A model generated the notes under the pieces. The model searched no databases and was not told the origin of the DNA. It worked only from the letters and a program-made list of their open reading frames with translations. The translations under genes were made by a program, and so were the position numbers. Shown here in pieces: positions 24,681 through 32,545 of a stretch of DNA of 64,000 nucleotides; the stretch's first letter is position 1; every line of letters begins with the position of its first letter. Source of the stretch: Deminuibacter sp966424055 (GTDB taxonomy: Bacteria > Bacteroidota > Bacteroidia > Chitinophagales > Chitinophagaceae); assembly GCA_966424055.1 (NCBI GenBank), contig CBJLMB010000001.1, forward strand, positions 1-64,000, given 5' to 3'.

Positions 24681-25415
24681 ATGAAAAAAAGGACCATTGT
24701 TCTACTGGCATGTACAATCTGCAGTGTTAGCCTGGGTAAGTTGTATGCACAAACTGGCGGTACAATAAAAAACACCAACCCGGGTGGTATTTACATCAAA
24801 GGCGGATGGAACCTGGCCAACATCACTAAAGATGAAAGTGGTTCCGTTAACAGTAAAACCAACCTGTCTACATTCAATGTGGGGGTAATGGGAGATATTC
24901 CGCTGAATGATATGTTCTCTATTCAAACCGGTTTGTTTTTACAGGGAAGAGGTGCTAAAACCGATCAGTATTTTAATGAGAGCCACAGTGACTATCTTAA
25001 AACCAGGTTCAGGCCATTGTACTTGCAGGTGCCTGCAGATTTTGCAGTAAAGATCCCGATCAGTGAAGGCTGCCGCGTGTTTCTGGGTGCCGGCCCTTAT
25101 GTGGAAATGGGGATTGGCGGTAAAGCAAAAGTTGAAAGCAGTATTGCAGGTGTAACAACCAGTACCAGCACCAACATCAAATTCAATAACGATGATCCTA
25201 CCACTTCCGGACAGGAAGGGGCCAGGTACGATAGGCTGAAAAGGTTTGGTGTAGGTATCAATGCCATTGGCGGTATTGAAGCAGGAAGGTTTATTGTGGG
25301 TGTTGGTTATGACTGGGGACTTACCAAGATCAACTCCACCCAAACAAACAGCAGTGCGAACGATAAAAACAAATACCGCACATTCAGCGTAAACCTGGGC
25401 GTTCGCTTAAATTAA
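24681..25415 (+). CDS. PorT-like outer-membrane beta-barrel protein
   Basis: A 244-residue protein with a signal peptide (MKKRTIVLLACTICSVSLG...LYAQ). The mature part alternates polar and hydrophobic residues in barrel strands: GIYIKGGWNLANIT, FNVGVMGDIPLNDMFSIQTGL, VFLGAGPYVEMGIGG, FGVGINAIGGIEAGRFIVGVGYDWGL and YRTFSVNLGVRLN. It fits the outer-membrane protein beta-barrel domain group (OMP_b-brl_2/PorT-like). The function is unknown; it may be a small channel or a cell-surface structural protein. It is divergent from the FtsX permease. Confidence 0.85.
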   Translation: MKKRTIVLLACTICSVSLGKLYAQTGGTIKNTNPGGIYIKGGWNLANITKDESGSVNSKTNLSTFNVGVMGDIPLNDMFSIQTGLFLQGRGAKTDQYFNESHSDYLKTRFRPLYLQVPADFAVKIPISEGCRVFLGAGPYVEMGIGGKAKVESSIAGVTTSTSTNIKFNNDDPTTSGQEGARYDRLKRFGVGINAIGGIEAGRFIVGVGYDWGLTKINSTQTNSSANDKNKYRTFSVNLGVRLN

Positions 25416-25457
25416 AGAAGTACAGACTGGATTAAATAAAGTTTGGAAGACCACCAG

Positions 25458-25523
25458 ATTCACGCAGTGAAAGAGAACAGGCAGCCTGGTACTGCCTATA
25501 CCGGACACTGCGTGAATTTTTTG
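25458..25523. terminator. Nested hairpin terminator between convergent genes
   Basis: The outer 12-bp stem ATTCACGCAGTG / CACTGCGTGAAT (25458-25469 and 25506-25517) encloses a smaller hairpin AGGCAG / CTGCCT. It is followed by TTTTT on the plus strand. It ends the barrel transcript and probably also the convergent permease transcript. Confidence 0.8.
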
Positions 25524-26708
25524 TCAGCGTGCAGCAGCGATGTATTTGCGGATGGTGTACCGGTTTACCAGCCAGAGCACCACGAGTATCAGCACAGCTG
25601 CGCCAATAGTGTACAGGGAAATAAGTGCAGGCAGGTGGATGCTTTTTTGCTGGAGAAAACCAGCCAGTGCCCATTGCAATACGGCGATAATGCAAAGCGT
25701 GAGTAAAGTGATGAACACATTGGGCGGAAAGAACTGTCGCATCAGAAAACGGTATAACTGGTTGGGAGCTGTGCCAAGTGTAATGAGCAATACAATTTCT
25801 TCCTTGCAGGATGCAATGGTGAGCTGGATGAACAAAGTGAAAATAAGCAATGCAAACAACAGCATTACCGCACCGGTGATCCAGGAAATACCTACCACCA
25901 TATCTACTACCTGCCGGTATTTGCTGAACCTTGTTTTATCTGCATCGGTTGAAAGGCCATGTGATTGCAGGTATTGAAGCAGCTGCGGGTTACCGGCATC
26001 GCGGGTTTTGATGACCACACGCGATGGCTTTGCATTGAGATCGGTACCGAATTGAGTATTGGCCCAATCCATAAACTGCTGTGGCACCAACACAGAAGAA
26101 ATACGGTCGCTGAAGCCAACGATCTTGGCATAGTAGCTCTTATTACCGGATGGCGCCTGGATATTTACCTTGATGGGCAGGCTTTTCACCAGGTCTTGTG
26201 TCAGCTGTGGCAGGTGCTGCGATGCGGCAAAGCCAAAATTGTACATGTCAAGAAACATATTAGGGATGATCATGGGAATGAACTGCGACTGATCGCCCCA
26301 TTTCCAGGCTGCACTGGTTACATCGATGAATTCATCGGGTACACTTTCAAAAAAAAGATCGGAATAAAAAGGTGTCCTGTCACTGGCGCTTTCTACCGAT
26401 ACCTTAAAACGGCTGGGGGTTAATAGTCCCAGCGCATCTGTAAAGGGCTGTTGTTTCAGTCCCGCGATATCTGCATCACTCAATGTGGTGGCCCCCATTG
26501 TTTGTGCAGTGACTATTTTATTGATCACCAGAAAATTGGCAATACTATCCTGGTTGCTTTTACCATGCAACAGGCTATTGTAATCGGCCTGAACCTGTAC
26601 AGCAGCGAGTATCAGCACCATTGCTACCGACAATCCTGTAATGGCCAGTGCAAAGCGTGTGCGGCCTGTTCCTGTTTTAATCAGCTTCTTTAATAGTGTG
26701 TACAACAT
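25524..26708 (-). CDS. ABC transporter permease, single FtsX module
   Basis: A 394-residue permease. TM1 is near residues 17-40 (TRFALAITGLSVAMVLILAAVQV). A periplasmic domain of about 200 residues follows, then three TM segments in the last 130 residues (ITGAVMLLFALLIFTLFIQL, NVFITLLTLCIIAVLQWAL, LISLYTIGAAVLILVVLWLV). The coupling segment is CKEEIVLLITLGTAPNQLYRFL. This is a MacB/FtsX-type half, about half the size of the two-module permeases here. The partner ATPase is the next gene upstream (66 bp on the paper start). The substrate is unknown. Confidence 0.85.
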   Translation of the reverse strand: MLYTLLKKLIKTGTGRTRFALAITGLSVAMVLILAAVQVQADYNSLLHGKSNQDSIANFLVINKIVTAQTMGATTLSDADIAGLKQQPFTDALGLLTPSRFKVSVESASDRTPFYSDLFFESVPDEFIDVTSAAWKWGDQSQFIPMIIPNMFLDMYNFGFAASQHLPQLTQDLVKSLPIKVNIQAPSGNKSYYAKIVGFSDRISSVLVPQQFMDWANTQFGTDLNAKPSRVVIKTRDAGNPQLLQYLQSHGLSTDADKTRFSKYRQVVDMVVGISWITGAVMLLFALLIFTLFIQLTIASCKEEIVLLITLGTAPNQLYRFLMRQFFPPNVFITLLTLCIIAVLQWALAGFLQQKSIHLPALISLYTIGAAVLILVVLWLVNRYTIRKYIAAAR

Positions 26709-26774
26709 GCCTGTATTTTGGGAGTGGATTAAAAAAGCTGCGGCTGTTTTATCCGGCTCTTTTCAATTGCTGCT

Positions 26775-27422
26775 TTATAAATTCAATAGTCTGGTATAAT
26801 CAAAATGGGTGTCTTCATCAAGATCGGTTAAAATAAAACCGGCCTTTCTCTTGCGGCATTCCTCTGCGATAAGTGCTGCTGCCCTGGTAGCATTGCCATG
26901 ATCAAGATGGCTGAATGGCTCATCCATAATAAGCCAGGAAAAAGGTTGCATCAGTGCGCGGATGATGGCAATGCGCTGCTGCTCGCCGTAGCTGCACAGT
27001 GCGGCCCGCTGATCCAGCACATGCGCTACCTGAAGGCGCTCGGCCATTTCACCGATCACGGCTGGATCGTAAAGAGGCGGCTGCAATATTCTTTTCAGCT
27101 CGATATTTTCGCGGGCGGTAAGGTTGGGGAACAACCGCATATCCTGGAAAATAATACTGATCTGTTGCTGGCGGAGTGCCGATAAAGCTGCCGGCTGGTA
27201 TTGCCGCAGAGTAGCCTGGTTCCAGCAAACATCGCCTTCATAATCATCCCGCAGTTTGTACAGGATATGTACCAGCGTTGTTTTACCTGTGCCGCTGGGG
27301 GCCTTTATTTTAATCCATTCACCGGGATGGAAATCGATTTCCCTGTTCCAGATATCCGAATTGCGCTGTGTAAGCTTATCCCGTAATGGAACCGGGATGA
27401 TTTTTTTTAATTGTAACTGCAT
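26775..27422 (-). CDS. ABC transporter ATP-binding protein with altered H-loop
   Basis: A 215-residue ATPase from ATG 27420-27422 (MQLQLKKIIPVPL); an upstream TTG is less likely. Walker A is APSGTGKTT, the Q-loop IIFQDMRLFPN, the signature CSYGEQQR (instead of LSGGQ), Walker B WLIMDEPF and the D-loop SHLD. Where the catalytic switch His is expected (VTHD in relatives), the protein reads LTDLDED, so the switch His is missing. It presumably energises the permease just downstream. A DUF4836 lipoprotein gene lies upstream on the same strand across a palindrome. Confidence 0.88.
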   Translation of the reverse strand: MQLQLKKIIPVPLRDKLTQRNSDIWNREIDFHPGEWIKIKAPSGTGKTTLVHILYKLRDDYEGDVCWNQATLRQYQPAALSALRQQQISIIFQDMRLFPNLTARENIELKRILQPPLYDPAVIGEMAERLQVAHVLDQRAALCSYGEQQRIAIIRALMQPFSWLIMDEPFSHLDHGNATRAAALIAEECRKRKAGFILTDLDEDTHFDYTRLLNL

Positions 27423-27442
27423 AGCCTGTCTGCGATACAAAC

Positions 27443-27481
27443 CGTAAACACAAAGGCTGCACTGCAGCCTTTGTGTTTACG
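27443..27481. terminator. 39-nt near-perfect palindrome between DUF4836 and the ABC ATPase
   Basis: The arms CGTAAACACAAAGGCTGCA (27443-27461) and their exact complement (27463-27481) are separated by one base. It starts 5 bp after the DUF4836 stop on the minus strand. No U-run follows in that direction. It may be a U-less terminator, or an operator for the ATPase/permease pair; a 1-nt centre suits a cruciform or dimer-binding site as well as RNA. Confidence 0.7.
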
Positions 27482-27486
27482 ATAGT

Positions 27487-29184
27487 TTATTTAGGTGCTT
27501 TGACCGGGTCGGTAAGAATTACATTGGCTGCAGAATCGGTCGCTGTATGATCCTGTATCACTGCTGCTGTTTGTTTTGATTTTGAAACAGCGGCAGAAAA
27601 TTTGAGGATGCTGGCCAGGCTGTTTTCTTTATCATTTCCGGTACGCAGCTCCATGGTGCCTTTGAAATTTTTGCCGTCAAAATTGTCGGAAGTGATCACC
27701 AGATCCTTAAACGTTTGCTGGCTCAGCGTGGTTAAAGTAGAATCATGAGAAGGGAAAGCCTGTATGAACTTGGTGATGTCGATATATAAACCAAAAGCTT
27801 TTCCTTTCACCTTATCCTTGATATCTGCCTGTATGCCTGCCTTGCCTATACCGGCCCTGTATTGTTCCAGCAAACTGCTGTCAGTAGAAAACAGGATGTT
27901 CTTATCATCAATCCGGGCCTTGCCCATGCCCAGGTCTTCTGCAGGTACAAACAGGTTATCCTGCTGCCGCAGGATGCCTTTTGCGGCGAGCTGTGAAGTA
28001 ACTTTATCATAAGCCGCTTTATCACCCACCTTTGCATTGAACAAAACCTTGGCGCTGGGCCTGTTGATGGCAACCGGAGATCCGCCGCTGAGCGCAATGG
28101 TTTCCTGGTTTTTAACAATATCAGAACAGATCACGGCGAAATCGCCTTTAAAAGCATTGGCGGCATCAGCCAGTGTAAAATTGAAGCCCATTTTGGTTAA
28201 GAACTGGTTGATCATGGCATCGAGGCCACTGTATTGCAGAATATCTACCAGTATTTTTGGGTTGAAAGAAAAGGCTGTAAAACCGGCGATATTATCAGAA
28301 GGATATTTTTCTACCATTGATAAATCGAGTGTGGGGCCTGCATATTTTTTGAGGATATCACCCAATGCCTGGCTGGTATAAAACCGGAAAGAAGCAACGG
28401 CTTTACCATCTTCAAAATTCAGTGTGCCCAGGCTGTAGGCATCCTTCAGCAGGTCGGCTGCTTTGGTCATGCCCACGAAAGGAATCGCTGCAAAATTCGC
28501 AGAAGAGTTCTGCCAGAACAGGGCATCAGCTTTTTCAGACAACAGGTTTCTGAACGGTTCAACAGATGCGGCAGATTCTTCTGCTTTCAGTGAGAACAGC
28601 GTGGTTAGCTGTTGCTCTGCCTGTGAAGCCTGGCTACTGTCTGTTGAAGCGGAACTGGAACCGGAATCAGCATAATTGTGAAAGCCACCGGTAGTATAGG
28701 CAAGAACAACCACATCATTGTTCCAGCCTGCGGCAGAGCCGTCTTTTAATATAGCTGCATTGTAGTTGCTGTTTTTCTTAATCACAGCAGTGGGAAACTG
28801 TTTTTTGACATACGCTTCGAACTGGGCTGCATCTTTCAGTACGGCCACTGCACCCAGTAAAGTGCTGGCTCCTGTCATAATAGTGCTTTTGGTTTGAACA
28901 AAAGCAAACGGTGTGGCTGTCCAGTCGATACCTGCCGATTTCAGGTTGTCCCAGTTTTTCAGGGCATCGGGTGCCTCATTGCTGCTGAGCACGGTTTTAA
29001 CCAGCGAATCAAGGCTGATCTGGCTTTTGGCCAGCTTTTCCTGCAGGCTCTGCGTGTTGAGGCCGATAACAAAAGAGGCGTCTTTAGGGATGAACTTTAC
29101 CTGTTTGGGTACAGCTTTTTTACAGGCGGTGAACAGCAGTATAACTGTGCATACCAGGCCTGTAATGCGGAATAGTGATTTCAT
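27487..29184 (-). CDS. DUF4836 family lipoprotein
   Basis: A 565-residue exported protein. The signal peptide MKSLFRITGLVCTVILLFTAC ends at a lipobox Cys near residue 21. The mature N-terminus VKFIPKDASFVIGLNTQSL matches the DUF4836 opening (VPKDAxxVxxIDxxSL). The rest shows alternating repeats of about 150 residues (DKVKGKAFGLYIDITKFIQ, AGFTAFSFNPKILVDIL), suggesting two related folds. The family is Bacteroidota-specific with no assigned function, anchored in the periplasm or outer membrane. It shares the strand with the downstream ABC ATPase/permease pair but is separated from it by a long palindrome. Confidence 0.88.
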   Translation of the reverse strand: MKSLFRITGLVCTVILLFTACKKAVPKQVKFIPKDASFVIGLNTQSLQEKLAKSQISLDSLVKTVLSSNEAPDALKNWDNLKSAGIDWTATPFAFVQTKSTIMTGASTLLGAVAVLKDAAQFEAYVKKQFPTAVIKKNSNYNAAILKDGSAAGWNNDVVVLAYTTGGFHNYADSGSSSASTDSSQASQAEQQLTTLFSLKAEESAASVEPFRNLLSEKADALFWQNSSANFAAIPFVGMTKAADLLKDAYSLGTLNFEDGKAVASFRFYTSQALGDILKKYAGPTLDLSMVEKYPSDNIAGFTAFSFNPKILVDILQYSGLDAMINQFLTKMGFNFTLADAANAFKGDFAVICSDIVKNQETIALSGGSPVAINRPSAKVLFNAKVGDKAAYDKVTSQLAAKGILRQQDNLFVPAEDLGMGKARIDDKNILFSTDSSLLEQYRAGIGKAGIQADIKDKVKGKAFGLYIDITKFIQAFPSHDSTLTTLSQQTFKDLVITSDNFDGKNFKGTMELRTGNDKENSLASILKFSAAVSKSKQTAAVIQDHTATDSAANVILTDPVKAPK

Positions 29185-29337
29185 ACGTATGAGTTGAATG
29201 ACTGAACGAATATATCAATTTCAGCGGTTAATGTACCTGGTTTTTAGGCCAGAAGGCATTCCGCGTTTATATCCGGCCATGAAGGATTATCAGTGTGCCA
29301 TTCAAATCATCCCATTGCAGGAAAGTGCGTATGCTGT

Positions 29338-32259
29338 TTATTGCCGGATGGACTGGTAAATAAGTTCCTGTATCGAGGGCCGGATGTTCAGTTGTGACAG
29401 GCGGTTGTTTTCGCCACCGTCGGGACAAACGCGGTTAGACAGGAAGATATACAACAGGTTGTATTGGGGATCGGCCCAAACGCAGATGCCCGTAAAGCCG
29501 GTATGGCCAAAGGTAAGCGGTGAAGCGCTTGCAGAAGGGTAGGGCTCTTTACGGGTGGCATTGTCTTTCTCGGGTTTATCAAAACCCAGTCCACGCCGGC
29601 TGATATTGCTGTGGTAAGCGGTGAAAAAATCGATCGTTTCTTTTTTCAACAGGCGGATGCCGTTCAGTTCGCCGCCGTTCAGCAGCATCTGGTAAAGCTG
29701 TGCCAGGTCGTAGGCATTGCTGAACAGGCCTGCATGGCCGGCCACTCCACCAAACATGGCTGCGCCCGGGTCATGCACATCACCCCTGATCTGCTGCAGC
29801 CGGAAATATTTTTCTTTTTCTGTAGGGGCGATCATTTCCAAAGGCATATGATCCCTGGGGTGAAAGCCCGTGCTGGTCATATGCAGTGGCAGGTAAAACG
29901 TTTGGCGTACATACTCATCCAGGGGTTGCCCTGTGAGCTGCTCTACTATCTTACCCAAGAGGATAAAGTCGTTATCGCTGTATACATATTTGTCCAGTGG
30001 GCCCAGTTTGCTGTTGCGTATACGGCGGTACATGGTATCTTCCCAATCGTTGCGCATGTACATGTTTTCTGCTACCCGTATGCTGTGGGCTTCATCCTGC
30101 ACAGGCACGTAAAAGCCGGGTTTAGGCTTGCCTGTAATAGTGTCGATGGTTTCGCGGTAGAAAGGAATAAAAGCGGTAAGACCTGCCTGGTGAAGCAATA
30201 CCTTTTCCAGTGTAAGTGGGGCTTTATCCGATCCTCTCAGCCAGGGCAGGTAGTCGCCCAGGGTTTTGTGTATATCCAGCCTGCCTTCTTCATACAGCTT
30301 CATTACACTGACAGTGGTGGCGGATATTTTAGTAACAGAAGCCAGGTCATATACCGATTCCGGCGTGACCATTTCTTTTTTATCATAATTCATATGGCCA
30401 TATGCTTTCAGAAAAGCCAGTTTGCCATTTCTGGCAACCAGTACCACGCAACCTGGAGTAGCATGTTGCTGGATGGCCTTTGCTGCTACCGCATCGATCT
30501 GGTTTAATTTGGCTGCATCCATTCCTGCTGCGGCCGGTTCTACTTTCGGAAAATAATAGTTGGTGGTGATGCCTGCGCCATAATGGAATGCATCGCATAC
30601 TGTTACGGGCAACCTGCCTTTGGCCACCAGTGCGCCTTTCAGCAGGTCAGTTGCTGCTTCATGCATCAGGCTGTCATCTTCATAACAGGCCACCAGGTTG
30701 GGGGCATTGCAGAGGTTTTTGATGGCATAAGGATTGCCGAACACAAAGCAGATGCTGTTGGGCTGTTGCTGTAATTGTTGCAGCAGGCCTGCAGCCGCAG
30801 CGCTGATGCCGAAATTACCCGCGGGATATTTTGCATAATGATGCAGGCCGACCACCACCACATCGTAGTCCTGTTTTATTTTACTGATGATGTCCTGTGC
30901 TTTGCTTTCATTATCGGCATAGCTGAAGTAAAAACAATCAGCCTGCCAGCCTGCGCGCAGCAGGTTTGCGAAATGATTGGCCTCCTGCAAACCGATGCCT
31001 ACATAAGCTATTTTTTTACCGGTGGCCAGGGGCAGTACCTGACTGGAAGACTGGCGCAATAAGGTGATGGCATTGCGGTACACCTCTTTTTTGAGGATGC
31101 TGGTTTGTGCATTCAGATCGGCAGTGAGGTTATCCGGTTGTATGGGATGCAGGGTATCGAGGCCCAGGTTGTATTTGGCGAGTAATACTCTTTTTACTTT
31201 TTCATCAATATCCTTCCAGCTGAGTGCGCCCCTGCGGATGGCTTTCTTCACTTTTTTGATGCTGCCGGCAATATCACCGGGCAGGCAGAGCATATCGTTG
31301 CCGGCGATCAGCGACTGGGCTGCAGCTGTGCCCTGGGGATAGTATTTAGCCACGCCTTTCATTTCCAGTGCATCGGTAAAGGTGATACCCTTAAAACCAA
31401 GCTGGTTACGCAGCAAACCCGTGATATTCTTTTTTGAAAGAGAGGTGGCCTGGTTGGGTGTGCTGTCGATGGCGGGGATATACAGATGTGCTACCATCAC
31501 ACTGCCTACACCTGCATCGATGAGCTGGCGGAAGGGGTAAAGCTCCAGTGAATCGAGCTGTGCGATGGATTTATTGATCACGGGAAGGTCTTTATGTGAA
31601 TCTACCGCCACATCACCATGACCGGGAAAATGTTTGGCGCAGGCCATTATACCGGCGTCCTGCATACCCTTCATGATGCTGGTACCCAGCAGGGCAACAC
31701 GGTATTTATCCTCACCCAGTGAGCGGTAATTGATCACGGGGTTATCGGGATTGTTATTGATGTCCACCACCGGTGCATAGTTCACCTGTATACCGATGCG
31801 TTTGCATTGCTGGGCGATGGCCTGTCCTATTTTATATGCCACAGAAGCATCCTGTACAGCACCGATCGTGAGCTGGTCAGGGAATTTGGCAACGCTGTCG
31901 GTGAAGCGCATACCCACGCCAGTTTCCCCATCGATACAAACCATCAATGGTGTACGTGCTGTGCTTTGCAGGCTATTGATCACAGCCGCCTGTTTAGAGG
32001 GGCTGCCCTGGAACAGGCAGATAGAACCGATATTGTATTTTTTTATATCATTTTTCACCTTCTCATCGAAAAACACCACTTCACGGCCCCTGATCTCGGA
32101 GAGGCGTATCACCATCAGCTGGGCGATTTTCTGTTTCCGGGACAGTTTATGAAAAACACTGTCGGCCCAGTGGCTTGCAGCCGGGCTGGTTTGCAGAAAT
32201 TGCTGGGCAGAAGCGAACAGGCCGGATAGCAGGCAACAGGAAAGTAGCAATGACTTCAT
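29338..32259 (-). CDS. Fused glycoside hydrolase family 3 and serine beta-lactamase-like protein
   Basis: A 973-residue secreted protein from ATG 32257-32259 (MKSLLLSCCLLSGLFASAQQ, signal peptide). The N-terminal GH3 domain (about 35-370) has the NagZ-like KHFPGHGDVAVDSH near 209 and the nucleophile Asp in FTDALEMKG near 295. A GH3 C-terminal sandwich follows. The C-terminal half is a class C beta-lactamase/PBP-like domain: SVTK (SxxK) near 639, YSDNDF (YxN position) and HTGFTG. The pairing suggests beta-N-acetylglucosaminidase action on peptidoglycan fragments joined to a peptide-bond or ester hydrolase. The substrate is not proven. dacB and mutL lie beyond it. Confidence 0.92.
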   Translation of the reverse strand: MKSLLLSCCLLSGLFASAQQFLQTSPAASHWADSVFHKLSRKQKIAQLMVIRLSEIRGREVVFFDEKVKNDIKKYNIGSICLFQGSPSKQAAVINSLQSTARTPLMVCIDGETGVGMRFTDSVAKFPDQLTIGAVQDASVAYKIGQAIAQQCKRIGIQVNYAPVVDINNNPDNPVINYRSLGEDKYRVALLGTSIMKGMQDAGIMACAKHFPGHGDVAVDSHKDLPVINKSIAQLDSLELYPFRQLIDAGVGSVMVAHLYIPAIDSTPNQATSLSKKNITGLLRNQLGFKGITFTDALEMKGVAKYYPQGTAAAQSLIAGNDMLCLPGDIAGSIKKVKKAIRRGALSWKDIDEKVKRVLLAKYNLGLDTLHPIQPDNLTADLNAQTSILKKEVYRNAITLLRQSSSQVLPLATGKKIAYVGIGLQEANHFANLLRAGWQADCFYFSYADNESKAQDIISKIKQDYDVVVVGLHHYAKYPAGNFGISAAAAGLLQQLQQQPNSICFVFGNPYAIKNLCNAPNLVACYEDDSLMHEAATDLLKGALVAKGRLPVTVCDAFHYGAGITTNYYFPKVEPAAAGMDAAKLNQIDAVAAKAIQQHATPGCVVLVARNGKLAFLKAYGHMNYDKKEMVTPESVYDLASVTKISATTVSVMKLYEEGRLDIHKTLGDYLPWLRGSDKAPLTLEKVLLHQAGLTAFIPFYRETIDTITGKPKPGFYVPVQDEAHSIRVAENMYMRNDWEDTMYRRIRNSKLGPLDKYVYSDNDFILLGKIVEQLTGQPLDEYVRQTFYLPLHMTSTGFHPRDHMPLEMIAPTEKEKYFRLQQIRGDVHDPGAAMFGGVAGHAGLFSNAYDLAQLYQMLLNGGELNGIRLLKKETIDFFTAYHSNISRRGLGFDKPEKDNATRKEPYPSASASPLTFGHTGFTGICVWADPQYNLLYIFLSNRVCPDGGENNRLSQLNIRPSIQELIYQSIRQ

Positions 32260-32463
32260 GGAGATGGATGATTGGTTGAAAAAGGAAAGATAAGATAAAA
32301 CCCGCAAAAACCCGCAAGTATCTGCATGATGGGATAAGTCGATGGGTGATGCATCGTTTTATACTGCGCCAATTAAAAAAAGGAAGGATATGAAATAACA
32401 GTATATAATTGATGGGATAAAAGAAAAGTGTGATCAGGGGAGAATAATTATTATTTAATAGGA

Positions 32464-32512
32464 GGAAGATCTGGTGCGGGACACCTTAAGGTGTGCAGAC
32501 ACCAAATCTTCC
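32464..32512. repeat. 49-nt imperfect inverted repeat in front of mutL
   Basis: GGAAGATCTGGTG...CACCTT pairs with AAGGTG...CACCAAATCTTCC around a central perfect palindrome ACACCTTAAGGTGT (32481-32494). The arms differ in only a few internal bases. It ends 33 bp before the GTG chosen for mutL. It may be an operator, a leader hairpin or a tiny mobile-element remnant. Confidence 0.6.
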
Positions 32513-32545
32513 CTTAATTTTACGGGTTCAAATAAAAGAAAAGCA

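Noticed and set aside
29611..30507. 298-codon plus-strand frame opposite the GH3/beta-lactamase gene
   Set aside because: Complementary to strong catalytic-domain coding; no motif of its own.
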